NCBI RefSeq assembly: GCF_002056795.1
Contig: NZ_CP020104.1
Coordinates: forward strand, 7,077,501-7,141,500
Length of the DNA: 64,000 nucleotides
Source of the DNA: Spirosoma aerolatum
Lineage (GTDB): Bacteria > Bacteroidota > Bacteroidia > Cytophagales > Spirosomataceae
Reading direction: 5' to 3'
The notes under the pieces were generated by a model, which had not been told where the DNA came from, searched no databases, and worked only from the letters and a program-made list of their open reading frames with translations. The position numbers and the translations under genes are program-made. This document shows positions 1 through 8,286 of the stretch, piece by piece (positions within the stretch are counted from its first letter, which is position 1; each line of letters starts with the position of its first letter).

Positions 1-187
1 GGTAATCATGATCGGTTTGCAGATCCTGCAGGTGATCAGCCTCCGGGTATCGTACGTGTATGGGCGAACGATCGTCACGAACAGCACTTACCTGCTTTGT
101 AGTCGGCTTTTGCTGGGCATAAACGCCTGGGCTACCGATCAGGCACAAAAAAATAATCAGCCAAAATTGGCCCACATTCAAAACCAT
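1..187 (-). CDS. DUF4129-like protein, N-terminal fragment (cut by window start)
   Basis: The reverse strand from an ATG at 187 is open to the window edge (62 codons). It starts with a clear signal peptide (hydrophobic stretch WLIIFLCLIGSPGVYA followed by AQQ), then VRYPEADHLQDLQTDHDY. That segment resembles the periplasmic start of DUF4129 proteins of Bacteroidota, which carry a similar R-x-P/F-x-x-x-x-L-x-x-x-x-x-D-x-D/F-x-Y stretch before a membrane segment. The gene follows the SpoIIM-like and unknown membrane genes on the same strand, the usual place of DUF4129 in the MoxR/DUF58 cluster. The family call is an inference from a short fragment plus context; the secretion signal and the reading frame are seen directly. 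Confidence 0.6.
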   Translation of the reverse strand, partial: MVLNVGQFWLIIFLCLIGSPGVYAQQKPTTKQVSAVRDDRSPIHVRYPEADHLQDLQTDHDY

Positions 188-218
188 GAACCGCAACCTG
201 AAAACTAAAAACTCACAA

Positions 219-1136
219 TCAATACGTTCCTTCATCCGATGCGCGAGGCTGAGTTGGGCTGGTACCAATCGAATCGATGGCTGACAGTAATCCTCGACCT
301 TCCTGACGTTCTACCAGATTCGTATATTGAAAACCAATGGCTACATAAATTAAAGCCCGCAACAGTGTACCGCCCACGGTTGCGATTACATTGCCCAATA
401 CAAGCCAGAAACTAGTCATATTGGGCAGTAATTTCATACCCGTCAGAACACCAATAATGCCTGCAGGAACGGAAAAAATCATCCCAACAATTGCGGAAAT
501 AATCCCCATCACCACAATCAGCCCAAAGGTCGACCACCACTTATCCCGAATCAGGGTGAAACATCGGTTCCAGGTCTGCCCAAAATCAGTTCCTTCAAAC
601 GTAGTAACGACCAGTCCCAGCGATAAAACAATACCGACATAAACGCCCGGAATGACAAAAAACATAGTCGCTATAAATGAAATAATCGCGCTCAGTACAC
701 TTATCAGAACGCCCCGACCAATCAGCGGCTGCATTTCTTCCCAAACCTCTGTGACGCTGATGTCAACCGTTCCGGTAAAACTCGTCGGTGCATTAAACTC
801 CGCTTTACGGGCATACACCTTCATATGGGCGTAGGTAGCCAGACTGACGGCCAGAATAGCCAGTAGGCTAAACAGAATCGAAATACCGAAGGACGGTGAA
901 AATACAGCCTGTATCATCTGAAAAGGAGCCTCGTCCGGGTCACCTCCCCCTCTCGATAATGTGGCCAGGTCAAATATATTCGACTGCATCACTCCCGAAG
1001 CGATTCCCGCCACTAAAGCAACCGGACCGACAATGTACAGGAGCGATAACCCCAGGCTCCGAAAATTCTGGGTGATGTACTGAAAGGTTACGTTGATTTT
1101 ATCGCCAAAATCACGTTGTTGAAACAGCTGAATCAT
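219..1136 (-). CDS. multi-pass membrane protein of unknown function (MoxR-cluster)
   Basis: A 305-residue protein with about six hydrophobic segments (roughly residues 28-50, 83-105, 142-180 as a pair, 203-232 and 243-270) separated by short charged loops, and a polar C-terminal tail. No catalytic motif is visible and I do not recognise a named family. Its ATG overlaps the TGA of the upstream SpoIIM-like gene as ATGA (1133-1136), so the two are translationally coupled. The next gene on the strand is the DUF4129-like one, 31 bp away. The context suggests a membrane component of the SpoIIM/RDD/DUF4129/MoxR cluster, whose overall role is poorly understood. Confidence 0.8.
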   Translation of the reverse strand: MIQLFQQRDFGDKINVTFQYITQNFRSLGLSLLYIVGPVALVAGIASGVMQSNIFDLATLSRGGGDPDEAPFQMIQAVFSPSFGISILFSLLAILAVSLATYAHMKVYARKAEFNAPTSFTGTVDISVTEVWEEMQPLIGRGVLISVLSAIISFIATMFFVIPGVYVGIVLSLGLVVTTFEGTDFGQTWNRCFTLIRDKWWSTFGLIVVMGIISAIVGMIFSVPAGIIGVLTGMKLLPNMTSFWLVLGNVIATVGGTLLRALIYVAIGFQYTNLVERQEGRGLLSAIDSIGTSPTQPRASDEGTY

Positions 1137-2077
1137 GGTTGCAGTTTACGGTTTAGGTGAATCGGGTAATACACAAAATACCAGCCAATGAAAGTAGCTG
1201 AAATAAGAATAATTCCGCCACTAACTACCGGGGGCAACGTCATACGGGTAATAAAACTTTCGAGAAAGCCAGCCGTGATAAAAATGGGGACCAACCCAAT
1301 GGCTATTTTAAGCCCTTGTTTGACTCCTCGCTTAAACGATTCCAGCCGCGAATACGTACCCGGAAACAGAAGGCTGTTCCCTACCGTCAGTCCTGCACAA
1401 CCCGCAATAACAATAGCCGAAATTTCGAGCGTACCGTGAATCCAGATTTTCAGAACCGAATCGAGCAGCAGACCTCGTTCGTAAAAGAAATACTGAAACG
1501 ATCCCAGCATCACCCCGTTATAAAACAACATAACGATGGTACCCACCGAGGCAAACAACCCGAAAATGAACGTGCGGAAAGCCACAAAAATGTTATTCAT
1601 GGTAATCTGAACAAACATCGTAGCCTGATCGCTGCTGTTATAAACGCCCAGTGGATCTCCCTTCTTGATGTTTTCGAGGGTCATGTTTACATACCAATCG
1701 CCCAGAATAAGCCGTACAAATGTATTATCGTGTGCCGCCGAAACCCAACCGAGTATACATGCCACCAGAAAAATCGCAGCCGCCAGCGCCAGCATTCGAT
1801 GCGACTGTTGAAATAAAAGCGGCAGTTCGTATTGCCAGAACAGCCGAAACCGTCCCCGATCGTCCCGCCGATTCTGCATCAGTCCCCGGTGCATTTGCCC
1901 GGCCAGCCCATTGAGGTATCGCGTTACATTCGCGTTCGGGTAGAAGGTTCGGGCGTACGACAGATCATCGGTCAGTTCCACAAAACGGGCCGTCAGTTCA
2001 TCAGGATCACGGGTCGGGTTCTGTTCAATGTCGCGCCACTTATCAGAGTTGCGTTTAACGAAAAGGGCTTCACGCAT
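1133..2077 (-). CDS. stage II sporulation protein M (SpoIIM) family membrane protein
   Basis: I place the start at the ATG ending at 2077, where the protein begins MREALFVKRNSDKWRDIE, the usual N-terminus of this family in Bacteroidota. The frame stays open to 2158, but that extra stretch shows no family similarity. The 314-residue product has a soluble helical N-terminal third, then several membrane helices (about residues 107-130, 168-210, 225-245 and 255-300) with the Gly-rich segments typical of SpoIIM-like proteins. In non-sporulating bacteria these occur beside RDD and DUF4129 membrane proteins and MoxR ATPases, as here. It is divergent from the RDD gene and overlaps the next gene by 4 bp. 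The family call is good; the function is unknown. Confidence 0.82.
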   Translation of the reverse strand: MREALFVKRNSDKWRDIEQNPTRDPDELTARFVELTDDLSYARTFYPNANVTRYLNGLAGQMHRGLMQNRRDDRGRFRLFWQYELPLLFQQSHRMLALAAAIFLVACILGWVSAAHDNTFVRLILGDWYVNMTLENIKKGDPLGVYNSSDQATMFVQITMNNIFVAFRTFIFGLFASVGTIVMLFYNGVMLGSFQYFFYERGLLLDSVLKIWIHGTLEISAIVIAGCAGLTVGNSLLFPGTYSRLESFKRGVKQGLKIAIGLVPIFITAGFLESFITRMTLPPVVSGGIILISATFIGWYFVYYPIHLNRKLQP

Positions 2078-2235
2078 AGGAAGTCGTCGGTCTGTAGCCG
2101 TCAGTCGGCTAGGAAAGGGTAAATTAGTGAAGTTCCCAATGGCGACCAAGTTGGGCATTCGTTTTCTATGAAAAACTTTTGACTAAACCATCGTAACTTA
2201 CGACTTTTGACAGACGACTTATTCATTTCTCCTGC

Positions 2236-2931
2236 ATGGCTGTTGCGATTCGCACCTCCCAAAACGTTCTTCTGGAATACGAACCAGCCAGCATTGGCGA
2301 ACGAATTCTGGCAGCACTGATGGATTACCTGGTGATATTTGGCTGGCTTATCCTGACCGTTTTTTTGCCCACTTCGCTAGGTTATCAGATCAATAGCTTT
2401 TACAGCCTTTTCATTGCTCTACCCGCCGTTTTTTACGACCTCCTGAGCGAGTGGTTACTCAACGGCCGCAGCATCGGTAAGCTCGCCATGCGTATTCGGG
2501 TGGTTATGCTCGACGGATCACCACCGGGGATTGGCGCCTATCTGATTCGGTGGTTGTTCCGAATCATTGAGTCGGCTGCGTTTTTAGGAGGCATTGTCCC
2601 CGTCATTACGATAGCTGCTAATGGAAAAGGCCAACGCCTTGGCGACATAGCTGCCGGGACCACCGTTGTCCGGCTGAAACCCGCTGTTACGCTCGACGAC
2701 GTCGTTATTAAACCCTTTACAGACAACTACATCGTTCAGTTTCCCGACGTTCGGCTACTTTCCGATCACGACATCGCCATTGTGCGAAATGTAGTACGGC
2801 AGGGCGACCAACCTCTTTTCCAACGTACTGCCGACAAGGTTAAAGACGTTACCGGAATTCGTAGTGATCTGGAAAACCGGGAGTTTCTGCTTACCGTTAT
2901 TAATGACTATCAGTTTATTACAACACAGTAA
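2236..2931 (+). CDS. RDD family membrane protein
   Basis: A 231-residue protein. After a short polar N-terminus comes the RDD domain (about residues 18-155): GERILAALMDYLVI with the Arg and Asp pair in the first helix, then a second helix pair and NGRSIGKLAMRIRV, the conserved G-K-x-x-x-x-x-R motif after helix 2. GQRLGDIAAGTTVVR, with the D-x-x-A-G-T motif, closes the domain. A soluble C-terminal tail of about 75 residues follows. RDD proteins are proposed membrane transporters or scaffolds, and their biochemistry is mostly unknown. The gene lies opposite the SpoIIM-like gene with a 158-bp intergenic region to its chosen start, which may hold divergent promoters for the cluster. Confidence 0.88.
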   Translation: MAVAIRTSQNVLLEYEPASIGERILAALMDYLVIFGWLILTVFLPTSLGYQINSFYSLFIALPAVFYDLLSEWLLNGRSIGKLAMRIRVVMLDGSPPGIGAYLIRWLFRIIESAAFLGGIVPVITIAANGKGQRLGDIAAGTTVVRLKPAVTLDDVVIKPFTDNYIVQFPDVRLLSDHDIAIVRNVVRQGDQPLFQRTADKVKDVTGIRSDLENREFLLTVINDYQFITTQ

Positions 2932-2980
2932 CGCGGCTGGAAAGCCGCAAACTATTTAATGAACGGCTTTCCAGCCGCGT
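2931..2980. repeat. perfect 17-bp inverted repeat between RDD and M20 genes
   Basis: Arms 2931-2947 and 2964-2980 (ACGCGGCTGGAAAGCCG and its exact complement) are separated by a 16-nt loop. The first arm begins on the last base of the RDD stop codon. It can form a strong hairpin in the transcript but has no U-tract directly after it. An ATG in the loop (2959) is in frame with the M20 peptidase; the hairpin argues against its use. Confidence 0.8.
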
Positions 2981-2985
2981 TGCCT

Positions 2986-4182
2986 ATGCTTGATTCAATT
3001 AAATCGCTCGCCCGTCAGTATGCGGCTGACATCATTCAGACCCGCCGACATTTGCATGCCCATCCCGAGCTATCCTTTCAGGAGCGCAACACGGCCCGGT
3101 TCGTCGCCGACCAGTTAAAAGCCATTGGTATAACGCCCCAGGAAGGTATTGCCGATACGGGTTTGGTTGCCTTAATTGAAGGAAACAAAGGGTCGTCGGG
3201 TAGTACAAGGGTAGTTGGTTTACGGGCCGACATGGACGCTCTGCCCATCCACGAAGCCAATGATGTCCCCTACAAATCGACCATCGATGGGGTAATGCAT
3301 GCCTGCGGACACGATGTGCATACCGCCAGCTTACTGGGTGTAGCGCGTATCCTTCATGTACTGCGTGACCAGTTCGATGGAACCGTCAAGCTGGTTTTTC
3401 AGCCCGGCGAGGAGAAAGCGCCTGGTGGGGCCTCGCTTATGATTAAAGAAGGCGTACTCGAAAATCCGACTCCTGTCAGTATGATTGGGCAACATGTAGC
3501 ACCCAATATTCCGGTGGGCAAAATCGGGTTCCGCGAAGGTATGTACATGGCCAGTACCGACGAATTGTACCTGACTGTCCGGGGCAAAGGGGGCCATGCC
3601 GCCATGCCCGACAACCTGGTAGACCCCGTTCTGATTGCGTCGCATATCATTGTGGCCTTGCAGCAGGTTATTAGTCGAAATCGGCCACCAGCCAGCCCAT
3701 CCGTATTATCCTTTGGCCGATTCATCGCCGATGGCGTTACCAACGTGATTCCCAACGAAGTTACCATTCAGGGGACGTTCCGCTGCATGAATGAAGAATG
3801 GCGGGCCGAAGGTAAACGACGCATGGTAAAATTGGCCCAGGGCATTGCCGAAGCCATGGGTGGCTCCTGCGAATTTGAAATTGTCCACGGCTATCCTTAC
3901 CTCAAAAACCACCCCGAACTGACCCGCCGAGTACGGGCCGAAGCCGTAACCTACATGGGTGCCGAAAATGTAGTCGATCTGGATTTGTGGATGGCTGGTG
4001 AAGATTTTGCATTTTACTCACAAGTGGTTGACTCCTGCTTTTACCGACTCGGCACCCGCAATGAAGCGAGGGGGATCATCTCTGGAGTCCACACGCCCAC
4101 GTTCGACATCGACGAAGCGGCTCTCGAAACGGGTGCTGGGCTTATGAGCTGGCTAGCGGTTCAGGAATTGGCAATTCTATAA
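2986..4182 (+). CDS. M20 family amidohydrolase / metallopeptidase
   Basis: A 398-residue enzyme related to N-acyl-amino-acid amidohydrolases, hippurate hydrolases and IAA-amino-acid hydrolases. It hydrolyses an amide bond with a two-metal centre, probably in the cytoplasm since no signal peptide is seen. Visible motifs are RRHLHAHPELSFQE near the N-terminus, GLRADMDALPI, the metal-ligand segment HACGHDVHTASLLG, the catalytic pair in QPGEEKAPGGA, and GEDFAFYS near the C-terminus. The dimerisation domain lies between, around residues 180-300. The ATG at 2986 gives the family-like start MLDSIKSLARQYA; an in-frame ATG at 2959 lies in the loop of the preceding inverted repeat. The substrate cannot be read from sequence. 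Confidence 0.9.
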   Translation: MLDSIKSLARQYAADIIQTRRHLHAHPELSFQERNTARFVADQLKAIGITPQEGIADTGLVALIEGNKGSSGSTRVVGLRADMDALPIHEANDVPYKSTIDGVMHACGHDVHTASLLGVARILHVLRDQFDGTVKLVFQPGEEKAPGGASLMIKEGVLENPTPVSMIGQHVAPNIPVGKIGFREGMYMASTDELYLTVRGKGGHAAMPDNLVDPVLIASHIIVALQQVISRNRPPASPSVLSFGRFIADGVTNVIPNEVTIQGTFRCMNEEWRAEGKRRMVKLAQGIAEAMGGSCEFEIVHGYPYLKNHPELTRRVRAEAVTYMGAENVVDLDLWMAGEDFAFYSQVVDSCFYRLGTRNEARGIISGVHTPTFDIDEAALETGAGLMSWLAVQELAIL

Positions 4183-4223
4183 TTTCATATTTGGAAATAT
4201 AATTCCGAATCATGAAATATTTC
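4182..4223. promoter_or_regulatory. possible operator of the HigBA pair
   Basis: The AT-rich gap before higB contains inverted arms ATTTCAT (4182-4188) and ATGAAAT (4212-4218), and an overlapping perfect palindrome GAAATATTTC (4214-4223). HigA antitoxins repress their own operon by binding palindromes upstream of higB. The position fits, but the assignment is only by position and symmetry. Confidence 0.3.
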
Positions 4224-4239
4224 TCAGCTATAATTTGTT

Positions 4240-4551
4240 ATGTTTATGGTTGTTATCAGCAAAACGGTACTAAGCAAATATGCCGATATACATCCTGACG
4301 TAGGCTCTGCCTTAAATGACTGGTATACGCTTGTCAAAGACGCAGATTGGAAGAATTTAGCCGATATCAAACAGTCTTTCAATTCTGTTGATTACGTGGC
4401 CGATAACCGATATGTTTTCAATATCAAAGGAAACCACTACCGATTAGTAGCGATGATCTTCTTTTCGGTTCGCACAGTCTATATTAAATTTATTGGTACC
4501 CATGCAGAATACGATAAGATTGACGCTGGAACAATAGACTTACAGGATTGA
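4240..4551 (+). CDS. higB: HigB-type toxin (mRNA interferase family)
   Basis: A 103-residue RelE/HigB-superfamily toxin (101 if the ATG at 4246 is used). Family members cleave mRNA on the ribosome. Recognisable features are an N-terminal strand, a helix with W-Y-x-x-x-K-x-A-D-W, the segment DIKQSFNSVDYVADNRYVFN, the core NIKGNHYRLVAMI and YIKFIGTHAEYDKID, which holds the H-x-x-Y/E-Y-D pattern common to HigB C-termini. The gene is directly followed by its antitoxin: its TGA (4549-4551) shares one base with the antitoxin ATG. Toxin-first order is typical of higBA. Confidence 0.88.
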   Translation: MFMVVISKTVLSKYADIHPDVGSALNDWYTLVKDADWKNLADIKQSFNSVDYVADNRYVFNIKGNHYRLVAMIFFSVRTVYIKFIGTHAEYDKIDAGTIDLQD

Positions 4552-4916
4552 TGAACATAACAAACTGGGATGAACATAGGATTGCCCTCCAGAAAATTGA
4601 TGCCCTTATCGCACAGGGCTTTGAGGGCAATGCTGAGCTAGAAACTAGGTTTTTGGTTTTGGCAAAAGCGATTGAGGCATTTGAAGACAGCATCCCGCTC
4701 ATGCCAATTCGTACACCAGATACGTTGCCAGGAATGATCCATATCAAAATGGCGGAACGAAATATGAAACAAAAGGATATGGCAAAGCTTCTGGGAGTAT
4801 CAACCGCCCGTTTGTCGGAGGTAATGAATGGGAAACGACGCATTACCATTGACTTAGCGAAAAAACTTTACGAGCGTTTAGATATTAGCCCGGAGTTTAT
4901 TTTGAAAATGGCGTAA
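4551..4916 (+). CDS. higA: HigA-type antitoxin, XRE-family helix-turn-helix protein
   Basis: A 121-residue protein that should neutralise HigB and repress the operon. The N-terminal half (about residues 1-60) is helical and probably wraps the toxin. The C-terminal half carries a Cro/C1-type helix-turn-helix: KMAERNMKQKDMAKLLGVS, then TARLSEVMNGKRRITIDLAKK. The ATG at 4551 overlaps the toxin stop codon by one base (TGATG arrangement), which fits translational coupling. A TTG one codon upstream could also be read as a start but seems unnecessary. No other phage or plasmid genes surround the pair. Confidence 0.88.
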   Translation: MNITNWDEHRIALQKIDALIAQGFEGNAELETRFLVLAKAIEAFEDSIPLMPIRTPDTLPGMIHIKMAERNMKQKDMAKLLGVSTARLSEVMNGKRRITIDLAKKLYERLDISPEFILKMA

Positions 4917-5094
4917 CCTGACAGGCCTAAAACTTCGGTTAACGCTACTGGACGAATTCCTGGCTCCATCCATCTGGGGATAGACCTCATCACACCTGAA
5001 AACTCTATCCCTAAATAGCACAAACCATTCCTTGATTGTTATACATTTGTAATTCCTTAATTCGTTCTACCTGAAAGTCTAATTGCTATAACCT

Positions 5095-5733
5095 ATGAAC
5101 AGAAGAGATGCCCTCATGCGGGTGGCCGCGCTGGCAGGCGCAACCATGTCGTTGCCAGCTCTGGCCGATACGCTTGAAGCCTCAGCCACTCGACGTGCCC
5201 TCACCGGCAAACCTGTCTTCTTTACGGCCGATCAGGACGCTACTGTCGCTGAACTGGCCGATACCATTATCCCGACCACTAAGACTCCGGGAGCCAAAGC
5301 GGCTAAGGTCAATGAAGTTATCGACGTTATTCTGAAGGACTGCTATAAACCTGATGATCAGCAACGCTTCGTCGAAGGGTTAGCGCAAACCAATAAGTGG
5401 AGCCAGGAAGCCTACGGAAAAGCATTTGTGCAACTTGATCCGGCACAGCGGATTGAGATCGTCAAAAAACTTGAAGCTGACGACAAAGCGCAGCGGGCCC
5501 AAATGGCTCCGGCTAAATCCGTTGCTAAAGTCGAAAACTCCCAGGCCGACCTCCAGATGCCTACCGCCAAAAAACGGTACACGCCTTTCTATTCAATACT
5601 GAAAGATTTGACACTTACTGGCTATTTCACCTCCGAAATCGGCTGCACACAAGCACTGGAGTATGTGCCTGTTCCGGGCCGTTATGATGGCTGTATTACA
5701 TTGAAGCCGGGCCAGAAAGCGTGGGCTATCTAA
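5095..5733 (+). CDS. gluconate 2-dehydrogenase subunit 3 family protein, Tat-exported
   Basis: A 212-residue small subunit of a membrane or periplasmic GMC dehydrogenase. It begins MNRRDALMRVAALAGATMSLPALA, a twin-arginine signal with RR at residues 3-4 and a moderately hydrophobic core ending in A-x-A. The mature part has the family pattern: FTADQDATVAELADTIIPTT, a helical middle, TAKKRYTPFYSILKDLTLTGYFTSE, then GCTQALEYVPVPGRYDGC. In known FAD sugar dehydrogenases this subunit brings the signal-less catalytic subunit through the Tat system. The GMC catalytic gene follows immediately and has no signal of its own, so the same arrangement is likely. A candidate -7 element, TACATTTG, lies at 5042-5049. 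Confidence 0.88.
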   Translation: MNRRDALMRVAALAGATMSLPALADTLEASATRRALTGKPVFFTADQDATVAELADTIIPTTKTPGAKAAKVNEVIDVILKDCYKPDDQQRFVEGLAQTNKWSQEAYGKAFVQLDPAQRIEIVKKLEADDKAQRAQMAPAKSVAKVENSQADLQMPTAKKRYTPFYSILKDLTLTGYFTSEIGCTQALEYVPVPGRYDGCITLKPGQKAWAI

Positions 5734-5752
5734 TTTTTAGTATTAGGCGCGG

Positions 5753-5815
5753 GGAGTGAAGAGTGAGAATGCTTCGCATGACGAGATTGCGCCAGCTATT
5801 CTCACTCTTCACTCC
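5753..5815. repeat. 18-bp inverted repeat of GAGTGA-type units before the GMC gene
   Basis: Arms 5753-5770 and 5798-5815 are exact complements built from GAGTGAAGAGTGAG-like units. The spacer is 27 nt. The element sits between two genes of one likely operon and resembles the GAAAGAG/GAGTGAA hairpins at 28-29.5 kb. The GMC frame is open through it, but its translation shows no family similarity, so I begin the gene after it. Confidence 0.7.
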
Positions 5816-5840
5816 TGGCTCCTCACTCCTTAATAAAGAC

Positions 5841-7559
5841 ATGAATCTCAATATAGACGCAAAAAAAGATATGACCTACGACGCAATCGTTGTAGGATCA
5901 GGCATTTCGGGAGGCTGGGCATCGAAAGAGCTAACCCGGCTAGGCTTAAAAGTACTTATGCTGGAACGGGGCCGTGATGTAAAACACATTGAAGGCTACC
6001 CAACAGCCATGAATAATCCCTGGGATTTCCCTCACCGGGGTCGCATCACGACTCTGGCAGCTGAAGAATACTGGGCCAACATGCGGACGGGCTACACGGC
6101 TAACGAAGAATGGCGGCACTTTTTCGAGAATGACAAGGAAAACCCATACCTCGAAAAACGGAAAGTCGACTGGATTCGTGGTTACCACGTAGGAGGCCGT
6201 TCGCTGATGTGGGGGCGTCAGAGTTACCGCTGGAATAAAGAAGACTTCATGGCTAACGGCAAAGAGGGCATCGGTGTGGACTGGCCCATTCGTTACGAAG
6301 ACCTGGCTCCCTGGTACACCCACGTCGAAACGTTTATCGGTGTTTCGGGTAATAAAGATGGTATTGACGTACTGCCCGATGGTAACTTCCTGCCCCCCAT
6401 GCAGCTCAATTGCCTCGAACGGGAAGCCAAAAAGCGAATTGAAAAAGCGTTCCCCAAACGGCTCGTTACCATTGGCCGTACCGCTCACCTGACCCAACCC
6501 CAGAAATGGCATACCGATCTGGGGCGGGCTGCTTGTCAATTCCGCAATCAGTGTATGCGGGGATGTCCTTATGGGGCTTATTTCAGCACCCAGGCCGCTA
6601 CTTTACCAGCAGCTATGAAAACCGGACGACTGACGCTCCGACCGGATTCCATCGTATCGGAGGTATTGTACGATGAGAAAAAAGGAAAAGCTACCGGCGT
6701 TCGGGTGATTGACCAGAACACCAAAGAAGTCCGTGAATACTATGCCCGGATTATCTTCCTGAACGCATCGGCCTTTGCCAGTACATCTATTCTGATGAAC
6801 TCTAAGTCGCATCGGTTCCCGAACGGCATGGGTAATGACTCGGATCAACTTGGCCGCAACATCATGGACCACCATCTGGCGGCAGGTGCGGCTGGTAGCT
6901 TCGAAGGCATGGAAGACCAATACTATTTCGGTCGTCGGGCCAATGGAGTATACATCCCTCGTTACCGCAACTGGAATGGCGACAAGCGCGATTACGTCCG
7001 TGGGTTCGGTTATCAGGGTGGCGCTGGCCGTGGCGGCTGGGGACGTGGAAACGGTATGGAAGGCTTCGGAGCCGACTTCAAAGAAAGTCTGACGCAACCC
7101 GGCCCCTGGACCATGAGCCTGGGTGGTTTCGGCGAAATGATTGCCGATCCCAACAACCGCATGACGCTTTCGCCTGATCAGAAAGACAAATGGGGATTAC
7201 CCCTGATTGTTTTCGACGCAGCTTACGGCGAAAACGAGAAGAAAATGCGGATCGATATGATGAACGACGCAGCCGAAATGCTGGAAGCTGCTGGCTTCAA
7301 AAACGTCACGCCTTATAACGACACGACCAAGAACCCAGGTATTGGTATTCACGAGATGGGTACGGCCCGCATGGGCCGTGATCCTAAAACGTCGGTTTTA
7401 AATGCCCACAATCAGATTCATGCGGTCAAAAACGTATTCAATACGGACGGTGCCTGCATGACATCCGCTTCGTGCGTGAACCCTTCCTTAACCTATATGG
7501 CGCTGACGGCCCGTGCAGCTGACTTTGCCGTGAAGGAAATGAAGAAGGGCAATCTGTAA
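5841..7559 (+). CDS. GMC family oxidoreductase (FAD-dependent sugar/alcohol dehydrogenase catalytic subunit)
   Basis: A 572-residue flavoenzyme that oxidises a hydroxyl group of a sugar or alcohol. The FAD-binding Rossmann motif VVGSGISGGWASKEL lies near residue 15. The C-terminal GMC domain has HEMGTARMGRDP and a terminal NPSLTYMALTARAADF segment holding an Asn-Pro of the active-site region. Around residues 230-240 there is C-x5-C-x3-C (AACQFRNQCMRGCPYGAYF), the spacing I recall for the 3Fe-4S cluster of bacterial FAD glucose dehydrogenases. No signal peptide is seen, and the preceding gene encodes the Tat-carrying small subunit. The ATG at 5841 follows an inverted repeat; an in-frame upstream start would translate the repeat. 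No multihaem cytochrome subunit is encoded nearby, so the electron acceptor is unknown. Confidence 0.9.
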   Translation: MNLNIDAKKDMTYDAIVVGSGISGGWASKELTRLGLKVLMLERGRDVKHIEGYPTAMNNPWDFPHRGRITTLAAEEYWANMRTGYTANEEWRHFFENDKENPYLEKRKVDWIRGYHVGGRSLMWGRQSYRWNKEDFMANGKEGIGVDWPIRYEDLAPWYTHVETFIGVSGNKDGIDVLPDGNFLPPMQLNCLEREAKKRIEKAFPKRLVTIGRTAHLTQPQKWHTDLGRAACQFRNQCMRGCPYGAYFSTQAATLPAAMKTGRLTLRPDSIVSEVLYDEKKGKATGVRVIDQNTKEVREYYARIIFLNASAFASTSILMNSKSHRFPNGMGNDSDQLGRNIMDHHLAAGAAGSFEGMEDQYYFGRRANGVYIPRYRNWNGDKRDYVRGFGYQGGAGRGGWGRGNGMEGFGADFKESLTQPGPWTMSLGGFGEMIADPNNRMTLSPDQKDKWGLPLIVFDAAYGENEKKMRIDMMNDAAEMLEAAGFKNVTPYNDTTKNPGIGIHEMGTARMGRDPKTSVLNAHNQIHAVKNVFNTDGACMTSASCVNPSLTYMALTARAADFAVKEMKKGNL

Positions 7560-7578
7560 TACCGTTTTTATGTACGTC

Positions 7579-7612
7579 AAAGGCAGGGAGAGCTACTCTT
7601 CCTGCCTTTTTT
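7579..7612 (+). terminator. Rho-independent terminator after the GMC gene
   Basis: Arms AAAGGCAGGGAGAG (7579-7592) and CTCTTCCTGCCTTT (7596-7609) pair fully with one G-T wobble around a 3-nt loop, and a T run follows. It lies 20 nt after the stop codon. Confidence 0.88.
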
Positions 7613-7704
7613 ATGAAGCAAATTACATTTTTAATTAAATTTTAAAACAACCCGCCATTAGTATAGTTATACCATAGAATATCAAGCAATAATAGAACTC
7701 AACG

Positions 7705-8226
7705 ATGAAAAAAGTAATGATGATGGGATGTATGCTAGTAGCTGGCATCGCCTTTAGTGCCACGGCACAATCGACCAATACGACGACAAATACAAATGCG
7801 GGTACAACCGCAACATCGCCAACAACCGGAACACGGACTAATTCGGGTACATACCAGTCGCAGCCGCCAACCGGAACCACGAATTCAACAAATCCGGCAA
7901 CCAATACGAACATGAGTACGTACCCTACTCAGCCAACGACCCCAACAACGGTGAATCCGCAGCCTACAACGGGGACTTACCAAACGCAGCCGCAAACGGG
8001 TATCAATAACTCAACGACCGGAACAGGCACAACCAATGGCACTGGAACCGGTACAATGAATACAGGTACGACCAATACCGGTACAACAACGACAACCGAT
8101 CCACAAAGTACAATGGGTACTACTGATCGGTTAAATAACGGGACCACAACTAACGGTTCAACCCGTACACGTAGTGGTACGACCACATCGCCAACAACAA
8201 CACGTCCCCGGTCAATGACCAACTAA
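7705..8226 (+). CDS. Thr/Asn/Gly-rich low-complexity secreted protein
   Basis: A 173-residue protein: signal peptide MKKVMMMGCMLVAGIAFSATAQ followed by about 150 residues made almost entirely of Thr, Asn, Gly, Ser, Pro and Gln. Loose repeats occur as TYQSQPPTGT, TYPTQPTTPT and TYQTQPQTGI, then runs of GTGT and NTGT, and an R-T-R-S-G-T tail. No domain, cysteine (other than one in the signal) or charged cluster is visible. I do not recognise a family. The codons vary between repeats and the gene is bracketed by two terminators, so it is a deliberate single-gene unit. A structural, O-glycosylated or adhesive surface role is possible but unproven. Confidence 0.72.
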   Translation: MKKVMMMGCMLVAGIAFSATAQSTNTTTNTNAGTTATSPTTGTRTNSGTYQSQPPTGTTNSTNPATNTNMSTYPTQPTTPTTVNPQPTTGTYQTQPQTGINNSTTGTGTTNGTGTGTMNTGTTNTGTTTTTDPQSTMGTTDRLNNGTTTNGSTRTRSGTTTSPTTTRPRSMTN

Positions 8227-8286
8227 CTGATGAAGTCAGGTTTATTGGCATCATTTGCCCGGTAAATCGATGACTGAAATACAACG

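Noticed and set aside
8..208. Plus-strand open frame of 66 codons at the window start
   Set aside because: It is antisense to the DUF4129-like fragment, which has a clear signal peptide and family-like sequence on the minus strand.
1316..2122. Several plus-strand open frames across the SpoIIM-like gene
   Set aside because: They are shadows of a well-supported membrane protein gene and show no family or compositional sign of coding.
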